Assembly: GCF_900187875.1 (NCBI RefSeq)
Contig: NZ_FYEX01000001.1
Coordinates: 310,001 to 374,000 of the forward strand
Reading direction: 5' to 3'
Source: Polynucleobacter victoriensis
GTDB taxonomy: Bacteria > Pseudomonadota > Gammaproteobacteria > Burkholderiales > Burkholderiaceae
DNA length: 64,000 nucleotides
How positions within the stretch are numbered: the stretch's first letter is position 1; every line of letters begins with the position of its first letter. The position numbers and the translations under genes were made by a program. Positions 41,576-50,326 of this stretch are shown here, piece by piece. The notes under the pieces are model-generated. The model had not been told where the DNA came from and searched no databases. It worked only from the letters and a program-made list of their open reading frames with translations.

Positions 41576-42928
41576 TTAACGACCGCCCACAGTCATGTTC
41601 TCAATCAAGATGGAACCCGTTTCTTTGGTTCCCCTAACAATGGTGTCAGAACCAATTGCAACAATTTGTTTGAACATGTCTTTTAAATTACCAGCAATCG
41701 TGATTTCTTCAACAGGATGAACGATGACACCATTCTCAACCCAATAACCAAAAGCGCCACGAGAGTAATCACCATTCACATAGTTAACGCCTTGCCCCAT
41801 TAAGTCTGTCACCAAGAGTCCTGTACCCATTTTTTTCAACATGGCAGGTAAATCATCAGATTTCTTAGTTAAACGGCTCTTGAGTTGCAACTGATGCGAA
41901 CCACCAGCATTACCTGTGGTTTGCATACCTAATTTTCTAGCAGAGTAAGTTGACAAGAAATAACCTTGCACCACCCCTGCATCAACAACCTTGCGTGAAC
42001 GTGTTCTTACACCCTCTTCATCAAACGGTGCACTACCAGTTAAACGAGGCAAGTGTGGCTCCTCGAGCAAATCTAAATGCTTTGGAAATACTTGCACACC
42101 AAGGCTATCCAATAAAAAACTAGATTTTCTGTATAAAGCACCACCTGAGGTTGCCTGCACATAAGCACCCAACAAACCAACCGCGAGAGGTGCTTCAAAA
42201 AGCACGGGGCAGTGGCGCGTTGAAATCGATCTAGCCCCCAACCTAGCCAGCGCTCTTTTGGCTGCATAAGCACCAACATCTTGGGGCCTTGCTAATTCTT
42301 CAGGCACACGAGATGTAGTGTGCCAATCATCCCGTTGCATGGCAGCGCCCTGTTTGGTGGATGCGCTCGCAATGGGTGTGCAAGAGATGTAATGGCGAGA
42401 GATGGCATAACCACCCATGAAACCATTAGTCGTTCCCAACATGAAATGAGACTGCTGAGCAGAGACACTCGCACCATCACTGTTGGTGATTTTTTTGCTA
42501 ACTGCAAATGCTCCACGCTCAGCGTCTCTTGCAATTTCAACTGCTTGAGCAGTATTGATCTGCCATGGGTGATACAGATCCAAATCCTTAGGATTTTTTT
42601 CTAATAGGTCTGCCTCAGCCAAACCTGCACAGTCATCTTCAGCCGTGTGTTGAGCAATATGAAATGCCGCTCTAACACTGGCCTTTAGAGATTCTTTTGA
42701 AAAATCACTGGCGCCTGCATTGCCACGTCTTTGTCCAATAAAGACTGTCACGCCCGCTTGCTTATCTAAATTTTGCTCAATGGTCTCAATATCGCCTTTA
42801 CGCACCGATACCGATAATCCACTGCCCTCAGATAGCTCAGCAGCAGCGTCTGTGGCGCCCAAAGCCTTGGCTTCGGTCAATAAAAAAGATACTAATTCTT
42901 GTAATTGTTCAGGTGTATGTGAAAACAT
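41576..42928 (-). CDS. pmbA: Metalloprotease PmbA (TldE)
   Basis: A 450-aa PmbA/TldE protein: SVRKGDIETIEQNLDKQAGVTVF near the N-terminus, and the conserved C-terminal GYWVENGVIVHPVEEITIAGNLKDMF and KETGSILIENMTVGGR. With TldD it degrades or matures small peptides such as CcdA and microcin B17. I use the ATG at 42928 (MFSHTPEQLQ); a longer frame starts 15 codons earlier inside the divergent mog leader. There is no Shine-Dalgarno, but TATGAT lies six bases before the start. tldD is not in the window. Confidence 0.93.
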   Translation of the reverse strand: MFSHTPEQLQELVSFLLTEAKALGATDAAAELSEGSGLSVSVRKGDIETIEQNLDKQAGVTVFIGQRRGNAGASDFSKESLKASVRAAFHIAQHTAEDDCAGLAEADLLEKNPKDLDLYHPWQINTAQAVEIARDAERGAFAVSKKITNSDGASVSAQQSHFMLGTTNGFMGGYAISRHYISCTPIASASTKQGAAMQRDDWHTTSRVPEELARPQDVGAYAAKRALARLGARSISTRHCPVLFEAPLAVGLLGAYVQATSGGALYRKSSFLLDSLGVQVFPKHLDLLEEPHLPRLTGSAPFDEEGVRTRSRKVVDAGVVQGYFLSTYSARKLGMQTTGNAGGSHQLQLKSRLTKKSDDLPAMLKKMGTGLLVTDLMGQGVNYVNGDYSRGAFGYWVENGVIVHPVEEITIAGNLKDMFKQIVAIGSDTIVRGTKETGSILIENMTVGGR

Positions 42929-42934
42929 TCCGCA

Positions 42935-42948
42935 ATCATAGCTAGAAT
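42935..42948. promoter_or_regulatory. Back-to-back -10 boxes of pmbA and mog
   Basis: In the 26-bp gap, TATGAT (42935-42940, minus) ends six bases before the pmbA ATG and TAGAAT (42943-42948, plus) ends six bases before the mog ATG. The two hexamers are 2 bp apart. Weak -35s are GTGAAA (42919-42924) for mog and TTGCAC (42959-42964, minus) for pmbA. Confidence 0.5.
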
Positions 42949-42954
42949 TACAGA

Positions 42955-43596
42955 ATGAGTGCAAAAAATACAAATACTAAAAACACAAAACGTAGCCATC
43001 CAGATGAAATTTGGATTGGTTTGGTATCGATTTCTGACAGAGCAAGCAGCGGGGTTTACCAAGACGAGGGGATCCCAGCGCTTCAAACATGGTTTGGTAA
43101 AGCCTTAAGCTCACCATGGCATATGGAGTCTCGCCTGATTCCTGATGAAAAAGAGTTGATCTCTAAAACGATTGTGGAGTTAATTGATGAGGTTGGCTGC
43201 GACCTAGTACTCACCACAGGTGGCACAGGCCCTTCAAGACGCGATGTAACGCCAGAGGCGACTTTAGCGATCGCCTCAAGGGAAATGCCAGGCTTTGCCG
43301 AACAAATGCGCCAAATCAGCCTTAAATTTGTTGCTACAGCCATTTTGTCTCGCCAGGTGGCAGCCTTGCGTGAAATCGATGATCACGCTGCCCTAATCAT
43401 TAATTTACCGGGCCAGCCAAAAGCCATCCAAGAAACCCTAGAAGGCTTAAAAGATGCTGATGGTAAATCGATCGTTCCTGGAATTTTTGCAGCAGTACCC
43501 TACTGCATCGATTTAATTGGTGGACCCTATGTTGAAACCAATGAAACTGTGATCAAGGCATTTAGGCCTAAGTCAGCGATTAGGGTGAAGAACTAG
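42955..43596 (+). CDS. mog: Molybdopterin adenylyltransferase Mog
   Basis: A 213-aa protein of the MoaB/Mog fold. It shows IGLVSISDRASSGVYQDEG, the MPT-binding TTGGTGPSRRDVTPEAT, and IINLPGQPKAIQETL. It adenylylates molybdopterin before MoeA inserts molybdate. An approximately 17-residue Lys/Asn/Thr-rich N-terminal extension precedes the core. moaA and moeA are 13 kb away in this window. No Shine-Dalgarno; TAGAAT lies six bases before the start. Confidence 0.93.
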   Translation: MSAKNTNTKNTKRSHPDEIWIGLVSISDRASSGVYQDEGIPALQTWFGKALSSPWHMESRLIPDEKELISKTIVELIDEVGCDLVLTTGGTGPSRRDVTPEATLAIASREMPGFAEQMRQISLKFVATAILSRQVAALREIDDHAALIINLPGQPKAIQETLEGLKDADGKSIVPGIFAAVPYCIDLIGGPYVETNETVIKAFRPKSAIRVKN

Positions 43597-43620
43597 ATTC
43601 AATCTAAGGGAGTGATCAAT

Positions 43621-43648
43621 AAAAAAGGAAGGCATGCCTTCCTTTTTT
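43621..43648. terminator. Bidirectional terminator between mog and the AEC gene
   Basis: AAAAAAGGAAGG (43621-43632) and CCTTCCTTTTTT (43637-43648) form a 12-bp stem with loop CATG. It abuts the stop codon of the AEC transporter gene on the minus strand. Confidence 0.9.
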
Positions 43649-44529
43649 TACTTCAATCCTAAATAAAGTCCAATTGGCACAAAGATCATGGCAGAGAGGT
43701 TGCCTAGCAGCACGATTGATGCCACAAGCTCTGGATCTTGTTTGTTGCGATCTGCCACCAAGAAGTTAAGCACTGCGGGCGGTAAGCTGGCAAACACAAA
43801 TAAAAGCCCTCTTTGCAAATCTGTCATCGGTATGAATGGTGCAATTAATAGCGCCACAGCTAAACCAACAATCGGACAGATAGCTGCACCCAAGAAACCT
43901 TCACGCCAATGCTTAAGATTGGCATCTTTCATGCGCACACCCAATGAGAACAACATCAAAGGTACTGTGGCATCACCTAATAATTTAATTGATTGATACA
44001 AAGGCTCAGGCAAAGTGTAAAGATGCTTGGTCGTGGATAAGAACACGCCCAGTATGGTTGCAATCACCATTGGATTAGCAAATACACCCTTAACTGATGC
44101 TTTGGGGTTAACCAACTTCACACCCAATGTGAAATGCATCAAATTAGATACTGCAAATAATGCCACCGCAGGCGCCAAACCAACTGTGCCAAAAGCAAAG
44201 ACAGCCAAAGGTAAACCCATGTTGCCGCAGTTGTTAAACATCATGGGAGGAACAAAAGTTTTGGGATCCATGCCAGACAATCTGGCGATTGGCCAAGCTA
44301 AGATGCCAGAACCTAGAACAATGGCCACACCGCATAACAATAGGTTCCACTGCTCTAACAACTCAAAATCTTTACTCACAAAGGCGGAGACCACCAACAT
44401 TGGAGCAATCACATCCAATGTTGCTTTATTAATCCCAGACATGTCTGGGTGAGCTCTGCGACCATACACCCAACCGGCAAAAATAATCAACACAACCGGC
44501 GTGATGATCGATGCAATTCTGAAAAACAT
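43648..44529 (-). CDS. AEC-family transporter
   Basis: A 293-aa membrane protein with about ten helices in two five-helix halves. The AEC (auxin efflux carrier/malonate, PF03547) signature PPMMFNNCGNMGLPLAVFAFG is in the first half and FASLPPAVLNFLVADR in the second. Bacterial members export or exchange small organic acids; the substrate here is unknown. Its ATG overlaps the orn stop by one base (TAATG), so it is translationally coupled to orn. Confidence 0.9.
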   Translation of the reverse strand: MFFRIASIITPVVLIIFAGWVYGRRAHPDMSGINKATLDVIAPMLVVSAFVSKDFELLEQWNLLLCGVAIVLGSGILAWPIARLSGMDPKTFVPPMMFNNCGNMGLPLAVFAFGTVGLAPAVALFAVSNLMHFTLGVKLVNPKASVKGVFANPMVIATILGVFLSTTKHLYTLPEPLYQSIKLLGDATVPLMLFSLGVRMKDANLKHWREGFLGAAICPIVGLAVALLIAPFIPMTDLQRGLLFVFASLPPAVLNFLVADRNKQDPELVASIVLLGNLSAMIFVPIGLYLGLK

Positions 44530-45113
44530 TAGTTGCCCTCAGCAATAGGTTCATCACCTACTGTTGGAATGAATAATTTTTCGCGGTAGTAGCGCAGCTC
44601 TTCCACAGACTCAATGATGTCTGCTAAAGCCGTGTGAGCCTGTTTCTTAGTAAAACCCTTAGCCACCTCAGGTTGCCAGCGTTTACATAATTCTTTGATG
44701 GTTGATACGTCTATATTGCGGTAATGAAAGTAAGCCTCTAATTTGGGCATATAACGGTTCATAAAGCGACGATCTTGGTGGATGGTATTGCCACACATCG
44801 GCGAAATACTCGCCTTAACGTGCTGCTTTAAGAAAGCCAAGCATTGGGTCTCAACTTCTGCCTCAGTTAGGGTAGACGCCTTAACCTTATCAATCAGCCC
44901 AGATTTGCCGTGAGTTCCTTTATTCCAGGCATCCATGCGATCTAAGACCGCATCTTCTTGATGCACCACTAATACAGGGCCTTCCGCTATGATGTTGAGG
45001 TCACCATCTGTCACAATCATGGCAATTTCGAGAATTCGGTCGGTTTCTGGCTGTAAACCAGACATCTCCATATCCACCCAAACTAAACGGTCATTCTTTC
45101 TTGTTGTACTCAT
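44529..45113 (-). CDS. orn: Oligoribonuclease
   Basis: A 194-aa DEDDh exonuclease with LVWVDMEMSGL (Asp14, Glu16), RFMNRYMPKLEAYFHYRN and KKQAHTALADIIESV with the catalytic His/Asp. It finishes RNA decay by degrading two-nucleotide RNAs, including pGpG from cyclic-di-GMP. Its start is 15 bp from the divergent protease gene. The order orn/htpX-like/rsgA is conserved in betaproteobacteria. Confidence 0.96.
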   Translation of the reverse strand: MSTTRKNDRLVWVDMEMSGLQPETDRILEIAMIVTDGDLNIIAEGPVLVVHQEDAVLDRMDAWNKGTHGKSGLIDKVKASTLTEAEVETQCLAFLKQHVKASISPMCGNTIHQDRRFMNRYMPKLEAYFHYRNIDVSTIKELCKRWQPEVAKGFTKKQAHTALADIIESVEELRYYREKLFIPTVGDEPIAEGN

Positions 45114-45116
45114 CCC

Positions 45117-45122
45117 TATAAT
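45117..45122 (+). promoter_or_regulatory. Candidate leaderless -10 box of the M48 protease gene
   Basis: A perfect TATAAT ends exactly six bases before the ATG at 45129, inside the 15-bp gap to orn. No good -35 or Shine-Dalgarno was found. Confidence 0.5.
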
Positions 45123-45128
45123 CTTCTC

Positions 45129-46385
45129 ATGACATTTACTTTTTTGTTTATCTTAGGCTTGGTTTTGAGTGTTGGCACCCGCTATTACTTAGCAGGGCGA
45201 CATATTCGTCATATTGCAGAGCACCGCAACCAAGTTCCCGCTGATTTTGCCAGCAAAATCTCATTACCCGAGCATCATAAAGCCGCTGACTACACAATGG
45301 CTAAATTACGTTTGGGCTTATTTGAAATTGCCCTATCTGCTGCTATTTTGATTGGTTTTACATTATTGGGTGGTCTGCAGTATGTTCATGACCTCACCCT
45401 AGAGTTACTTGGGCCTGGCACTCTTCAGCAAATTTCTTTACTGATTTCAATCAGCTTGATCACAGGCATCATTGATTTGCCATTTTCTTGGTATCGCCAA
45501 TTCACCATCGAGGAGAAATTTGGCTTTAATCGCATGACACCTACTCTATTTTTTACAGATTTAATCAAGGGCATCTTGCTAGGTCTTGCAATTGGCTTGC
45601 CACTTCTTTGGGTTGTTCTAACTTTAATGGCCGAAGCTGGTGAATATTGGTGGGTGTGGACTTGGTTTGTATGGGTAGGCTTTAATGCCTTGATGTTGTG
45701 GCTCTTCCCAACGTTTATCGCCCCACTATTTAATAAATTTAAACCTCTTGAAGATGGTCCATTAAAAGATCGTATCGAAGAGTTGCTTAAGCGTTGCGAC
45801 TTCACCAGTCAGGGCCTTTTCATTATGGATGGCAGCAAACGCAGTGCTCATGGCAACGCCTACTTTACTGGCATGGGCAAAGCCAAACGAATTGTGTTTT
45901 TTGATACTTTGATTGAACGCTTGAACCCCGAAGAAATTGAGGCAGTACTCGCTCATGAATTAGGTCACTTCAAACGTCAACACATACGTAAGCGCCTCAT
46001 CCAATCATTTGCTCTTAGCTTTTTAGTATTGGGCTTATTAGGCTGGATATCTACCAAAGCTTGGTTCTATTTAAGCCTAGGTGTCACACCTGATTTAAAT
46101 GGCTATAACGCGGGATTAGCGTTGGCATTATTTAGTTTGGTGATGCCTGTGTTTGGCTTTTTCTTAACTCCTATTAATAGCATGGGGTCACGTAAACATG
46201 AATACGAAGCTGATGCTTTTGCTGCTGAAAAATCATCCGCCAAAGACTTAATCACAGCCTTAGTAAAGCTTTACCAAGATAATGCGGCCACCCTAACGCC
46301 TGATCCGCTTTACTCCAAGTTCTATGACTCACATCCGCCGGCGCCGCTACGCATTGCTCATCTGCAAGAGCTGGCATTAAGATAG
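45129..46385 (+). CDS. M48-family (Ste24-like) membrane metalloprotease
   Basis: A 418-aa membrane protein with about six to seven helices. The zinc motif HELGHFKRQH is in the second half and the third ligand Glu is in KHEYEADAFA. An N-terminal Ste24-type region (PFSWYRQFTIEEKFGFNRMT) separates it from the shorter HtpX. It probably degrades damaged or misfolded membrane proteins; no CAAX substrates are expected in bacteria. It is followed 6 bp later by rsgA. Confidence 0.92.
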   Translation: MTFTFLFILGLVLSVGTRYYLAGRHIRHIAEHRNQVPADFASKISLPEHHKAADYTMAKLRLGLFEIALSAAILIGFTLLGGLQYVHDLTLELLGPGTLQQISLLISISLITGIIDLPFSWYRQFTIEEKFGFNRMTPTLFFTDLIKGILLGLAIGLPLLWVVLTLMAEAGEYWWVWTWFVWVGFNALMLWLFPTFIAPLFNKFKPLEDGPLKDRIEELLKRCDFTSQGLFIMDGSKRSAHGNAYFTGMGKAKRIVFFDTLIERLNPEEIEAVLAHELGHFKRQHIRKRLIQSFALSFLVLGLLGWISTKAWFYLSLGVTPDLNGYNAGLALALFSLVMPVFGFFLTPINSMGSRKHEYEADAFAAEKSSAKDLITALVKLYQDNAATLTPDPLYSKFYDSHPPAPLRIAHLQELALR

Positions 46386-46391
46386 TCATCC

Positions 46392-47330
46392 ATGAAATCG
46401 TTCAAAGCCCTCCTTGTTGCCTCATATGGCCGCCATTATTTAGCGAGGGCGATCGATGATAATCAAAAAGGTTTATATCAAGTTACCTCGCGCGGTAAGC
46501 AACACTTGGGAGCAGTTGGCGATATCTTAGAAGTATCAGAAACTGGTCCTGAGCAAGCAGTAATTGAAAAGATTGTGGAGCGTAAAAATCTTTTGTATCG
46601 CTCAGACGCTTATAAAAGTAAATCAATTGCCAGTAACGTTGATCAAATTTTGATCATGCTAGCTACCGAGCCTGGTTTTTCACCAGACTTGTTAGGTCGC
46701 GCTGTGATCGCTGCAGAAACTGCAGGCATCACACCACGCATCATTTTGAATAAATGTGACTTACCTAATAAATTGCCAGCTGCACGCAAAATGCTAGAAC
46801 CCTATATTGCTATGGGCTACCCTGTGCATGAGATGTCAGTTAAACATGACCCCTCATCAGTTGCATCACTGTTGCCACACGTACAAGGGAAAGTCTCAGT
46901 ACTAGTAGGTCAATCAGGCATGGGCAAATCAACCCTGTTGAATGCATTGATCCCCAATGCGGCCGCACAAACTCAAGAGCACTCTAAAAAGTTAGACAGC
47001 GGCAAACACACCACCACAGCCTGTCGTTATTACGACTTACCTAACAATGGCTCCTCTGAATCTTTTGCAGGGGCATTAATTGACTCACCAGGCTTTCAGG
47101 AGTTTGGCTTAGCGCACTTATCTGAGAGTGAGCTACAACATGCCTTTGTTGAATTTAGACCCCTATTAGGTCAATGTAAATTTCATAATTGCAGTCATGG
47201 CGATGAGCCAGGCTGCGTGGTGAGATCAGCAGTTGATGCTGGAGAAATTTCAGCGCAACGTGTGGAGTTATTCCGCCAGTTGCGCCATGAATCACATAAT
47301 GCGGATGCTATCCAATCCAGACTGAAATAG
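46392..47330 (+). CDS. rsgA: Ribosome small subunit-dependent GTPase A
   Basis: A 312-aa circularly permuted GTPase. It has an N-terminal OB fold (residues 1-70), G4 LNKCDLP before G1 GQSGMGKSTLLN, G3 DSPGFQEFG, and a C-terminal zinc finger CKFHNCSH..PGC. It releases RbfA and finishes 30S subunit maturation. It is translated behind the Ste24-like gene, and its 3' end overlaps the convergent CobD/CbiB-like gene by 23 bp. Confidence 0.96.
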   Translation: MKSFKALLVASYGRHYLARAIDDNQKGLYQVTSRGKQHLGAVGDILEVSETGPEQAVIEKIVERKNLLYRSDAYKSKSIASNVDQILIMLATEPGFSPDLLGRAVIAAETAGITPRIILNKCDLPNKLPAARKMLEPYIAMGYPVHEMSVKHDPSSVASLLPHVQGKVSVLVGQSGMGKSTLLNALIPNAAAQTQEHSKKLDSGKHTTTACRYYDLPNNGSSESFAGALIDSPGFQEFGLAHLSESELQHAFVEFRPLLGQCKFHNCSHGDEPGCVVRSAVDAGEISAQRVELFRQLRHESHNADAIQSRLK

Positions 47331-48252
47331 TCATGAGTGCAATCAAGGTGAGCCATAAAATCACGGCGCGCCACACCAAACCTACTGCAGAACGCAAACT
47401 TCTAATCGAAGCTTCGTGACCTAAATCATGAATCGGTGGCTCACCCGCTTCAGCCATTCTTAGAGCTTCATCACTATCAGGCTCAGGCAATGGCGCTCCT
47501 AAACGCACTCCTAAAGCACCGGCGCCAGAAGCCAAAATAACCGCTTCTAACTCATTACTCCACTTACGCAAGTGATAACGCCAACCATACATCGCATCTT
47601 CAAAATTACCCACAATCGCAAAACCCATTGCAGTTAAGCGCACAGGAATCCAATCAATCAACTGGAAGAAATCTCTTGCTGCTTGCCCCAAGGATGCGCT
47701 TGCTTGAGATGGCCAACGTCCTGCAGCCATATCTACCAAACGGTACAAGACCACGCCCGCAGGACCCATAGGCACCATGAACCAAAATATCGTGCCAAAG
47801 ACATGACGATGCGAACCAACAATAGCTCGCTCAAGTGCCAAACGAATTACTTCAGACTCACTCATGGTGTCAGTGTTAACGCCCGCACCTTGCCAATCAG
47901 CTAAAAGACGTCGTGCCTCATCCAAGTTTCTGTCGAGCAATGCCTCATGAATGGCTGTGAATGGATGGCTAAATTGTCTAAAGCCTAAGAATAAATAAAC
48001 AACAAATACATTCCAAATGAATGCTAGCAAAGGTTGAGTAGCCAACAAGATAATATGAACCGCAAGCACCAAGATAACTGGCGGCAAAAATGCAGCTACG
48101 CATGCCAAGCGACCACTTCGCTCACTACCACTATCAATGCTCTTGACCACAAAATCTAGCCATGCAGCTGATAAGCGACGAATCCAATGGTCTTTTTCAA
48201 CCGGCTTATATTGCTCAGCGATGAGTGCAAATAGAATAGAAAAGAATGTCAT
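47308..48252 (-). CDS. CobD/CbiB-family membrane protein
   Basis: A 314-aa membrane protein with about four to five helices. It begins MTFFSILFALIAEQYKP and has SHPFTAIHEALLDRNLDEARRLL followed by VIRLALERAIVGSHRHVFGTIFWFM, matching the CobD/CbiB adenosylcobinamide-phosphate synthase fold. No other cobalamin genes are near, so the role may differ from B12 synthesis. I use the ATG at 48252 because it overlaps the Nudix stop (ATGA). Confidence 0.85.
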   Translation of the reverse strand: MTFFSILFALIAEQYKPVEKDHWIRRLSAAWLDFVVKSIDSGSERSGRLACVAAFLPPVILVLAVHIILLATQPLLAFIWNVFVVYLFLGFRQFSHPFTAIHEALLDRNLDEARRLLADWQGAGVNTDTMSESEVIRLALERAIVGSHRHVFGTIFWFMVPMGPAGVVLYRLVDMAAGRWPSQASASLGQAARDFFQLIDWIPVRLTAMGFAIVGNFEDAMYGWRYHLRKWSNELEAVILASGAGALGVRLGAPLPEPDSDEALRMAEAGEPPIHDLGHEASIRSLRSAVGLVWRAVILWLTLIALMTISVWIG

Positions 48253-48980
48253 GCTCTTAAAAAATGATAAAGATTCCGTAGCATACCCGCTGTTGCACCC
48301 CAAATGAATTTATTTTCATAAGGCATGGCATAAAAACGACGAGCCCCTTCAGGACTTTGCCACATTCTGTGCTCATGATGATGCGGGTCCATCAAAAAAC
48401 TCATGGGCACTTCAAAGATCTCAGCCACCTCAAATGGATCAGCTTGATACTGGTGACCTGGGGTTACTAAGCCCACCACTGGAGTGACCTGATAACCAGT
48501 AATCGTTAAGTAATGAGGTAGGCGCCCTAAAATTTCTACACGATTGGCGGGCAAACCAATTTCCTCTTCCGCCTCACGCAAAGCCGTATGCTCCGGAGAT
48601 TGATCCTCAGGATCTGCTCTACCACCAGGAAAACTAATTTGCCCAGGATGGTCGTACAAATGACTGGTTCGTTGCGTGAGTAATATTTTTAATTCAGCCT
48701 CATGCGTCACCAGAGGAATAAGAACTGATGCTGGCGTTGGGCAAGATCCTCGCCCGGCACGCAAAGCTCCTTCGGCAGATCTAGCAGCACGATTTTCATC
48801 AGTCACTTCTACATCCCAAGGGCGATCTTCTAAAAATCTAGCTTTGATGCCATCAACACTCAGAAGATGTTCTCTCACTTTAGGTAGATGCGTATCTCTA
48901 CCGACGATGGGAACTATCGTGGGATCAAAGGCAGGCGCTCGCGCCGCAGTTGCTGGGGGTGACTCTGAAGAGCTAGACAT
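48249..48980 (-). CDS. Nudix hydrolase, CoA pyrophosphatase type
   Basis: A 243-aa Nudix protein. The Nudix box GGRADPEDQSPEHTALREAEEEIGL lies near 115-140 (read in two parts: GGRADPEDQS and REAEEEIGL). The preceding LLTQRTSHLYDHPGQISFPGG is the UPF0035/CoA-type pattern of NudL and PCD1. It likely cleaves CoA to phosphopantetheine and 3',5'-ADP. A promoter TTGGCA-18-TAAACT ends six bases before the ATG and no Shine-Dalgarno is seen. Confidence 0.9.
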   Translation of the reverse strand: MSSSSESPPATAARAPAFDPTIVPIVGRDTHLPKVREHLLSVDGIKARFLEDRPWDVEVTDENRAARSAEGALRAGRGSCPTPASVLIPLVTHEAELKILLTQRTSHLYDHPGQISFPGGRADPEDQSPEHTALREAEEEIGLPANRVEILGRLPHYLTITGYQVTPVVGLVTPGHQYQADPFEVAEIFEVPMSFLMDPHHHEHRMWQSPEGARRFYAMPYENKFIWGATAGMLRNLYHFLRA

Positions 48981-48986
48981 GCAGCT

Positions 48987-49016
48987 AGTTTATAGAAATA
49001 TCCATGTGGTTGCCAA
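48987..49016 (-). promoter_or_regulatory. Promoter of the Nudix gene with leaderless spacing
   Basis: Minus strand: TTGGCA (49011-49016), 18-bp spacer, TAAACT (48987-48992), then six bases and the ATG at 48980. It lies just after the rplS terminator, so the gene is not simply part of the rpsP operon. Confidence 0.55.
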
Positions 49017-49024
49017 AATGCTGC

Positions 49025-49059
49025 TCGCAAAAAGAACAAAGGCAGCCGAAGCTGCCTTT
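49025..49059 (-). terminator. Terminator of rpsP-rimM-trmD-rplS
   Basis: AAAGGCAGC (49038-49046) and GCTGCCTTT (49051-49059) form a 9-bp stem with a TTCG tetraloop on the minus strand, followed by GTTCTTTTT. It lies 31 bp after the rplS stop. Confidence 0.8.
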
Positions 49060-49089
49060 GATACACAAGCGTATTGAAAGTGGCACTGA

Positions 49090-49476
49090 TTACTCAGCAG
49101 CAACTTCCTTTGTACGAGCTTGTAGCTTTTCCTTAATACGTGCTGATTTACCAGAACGATCGCGCAAGTAGTACAACTTGGCACGACGTACATCACCGCG
49201 ACGCTTCACTTCAATGCTAGCGATCAATGGTGAGTAAGTTTGGAATGTACGCTCAATACCTTCGCCAGATGAAATCTTACGAACGATAAAGCTTGAGTTC
49301 AAACCACGGTTACGCTTAGCAATTACAACACCTTCGTAAGCCTGTACACGTTTACGGTTACCTTCAACCACGTTAACGTTAACAACTACTGTGTCGCCAG
49401 GTGCAAAAGCAGGAACTGTTTTGTTGGCAGTTAGACGAGCAATCTCTTCTTGCTCAATTGATTCAATAATGTTCAT
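49090..49476 (-). CDS. rplS: 50S ribosomal protein L19
   Basis: A 128-aa basic protein starting MNIIESIEQEEIARL. The bL19 hallmarks are PGDTVVVNVNVVEGNRKRVQAYEGVVIAKR-like sequence in the first half and RRGDVRRAKLYYLRDR near the end. It contacts 16S rRNA at the subunit interface. AGGAG lies 6 nt before the ATG. It is last of the rpsP-rimM-trmD-rplS operon. Confidence 0.97.
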   Translation of the reverse strand: MNIIESIEQEEIARLTANKTVPAFAPGDTVVVNVNVVEGNRKRVQAYEGVVIAKRNRGLNSSFIVRKISSGEGIERTFQTYSPLIASIEVKRRGDVRRAKLYYLRDRSGKSARIKEKLQARTKEVAAE

Positions 49477-49541
49477 TACAACTCCTATAGCATCGTACCA
49501 ACGTTGTATTCCGCACTAGCGGACTTGGTAGAGGATGCGGT

Positions 49542-50306
49542 TTAAAACCCTGTCTCATTTTGCAAACTAGCTAAATAAGCTTCATCTGCAGCACTTAACA
49601 AGCCTTGCTGGCGCGCCTGAATAATTAAATCAGGTCGCCGCTTTAACGTCAGCTCCAAAGATTGTTTCCGACGGTAATCCGCTATTTTAGCGTGATGTCC
49701 GCCTAAAAGCACGTCTGGAACCAATAAATTTTCATAATTTTCGGGTCTGGTGTAGTGATAACAGTCCAAAAGACCGTCCATAAAGCTATCTTGAGCCACA
49801 GAATCGGCATCCCCTAAGGCTCCGGGAATCAATCTAATCACCGCATCCATGACCGCCATGGCGGGTATTTCACCGCCAGAAAGGACAAAATCGCCCAAAC
49901 TGAGCTCTTCATCCACTCTTCTGTCGACCAAACGCTGATCAATTGCCTCATAACGGCCGCACAACAATGTGGCAACCCCTAAATCACTGATATATTTAGC
50001 TTTTTTCTGGCTAAATCGCTCACCTTGAGGTGACAAAAGGATGACTGGGCCCTTTTTCCCACCTGATTGAGCTTGATCAGCCGCCACAGCGTCCAGAGCA
50101 TCTTCCAAAGGCTTTGCCATCATCACCATTCCTGGGCCACCACCGTACGCACGGTCATCTACTGTTCTGCGTGCGTCAGTTGTGTAATCACGTGGATTCC
50201 AGGTTTTTAGACTCACCAAACCCTGCTCAAATGCTCTGCCCGTCACCCCCCAAGAGCTCAAAGCAGAAAACATTTCAGGAAAAATAGTTACGACGTCAAA
50301 GCGCAT
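49542..50306 (-). CDS. trmD: tRNA (guanine-N1)-methyltransferase
   Basis: A 254-aa SPOUT methyltransferase. It shows MRFDVVTIFPEMF, RRTVDDRAYGGGPGMVMMAKPL, the knot LLCGRYEAIDQRLVD, and LSLGDFVLSGGEIPAM. It methylates G37 of tRNAs to prevent frameshifting. It lies 20 bp after rimM. It has no Shine-Dalgarno, and TATGAT (50313-50318, minus) ends six bases before the ATG, suggesting an internal leaderless transcript. Confidence 0.96.
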   Translation of the reverse strand: MRFDVVTIFPEMFSALSSWGVTGRAFEQGLVSLKTWNPRDYTTDARRTVDDRAYGGGPGMVMMAKPLEDALDAVAADQAQSGGKKGPVILLSPQGERFSQKKAKYISDLGVATLLCGRYEAIDQRLVDRRVDEELSLGDFVLSGGEIPAMAVMDAVIRLIPGALGDADSVAQDSFMDGLLDCYHYTRPENYENLLVPDVLLGGHHAKIADYRRKQSLELTLKRRPDLIIQARQQGLLSAADEAYLASLQNETGF

Positions 50307-50312
50307 GGCTTA

Positions 50313-50318
50313 ATCATA
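50313..50318 (-). promoter_or_regulatory. Candidate leaderless -10 box of trmD
   Basis: TATGAT on the minus strand, exactly six bases before the trmD ATG, inside the 20-bp rimM-trmD gap. No convincing -35 at 16-18 bp. Confidence 0.4.
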
Positions 50319-50326
50319 TAGCGGAC

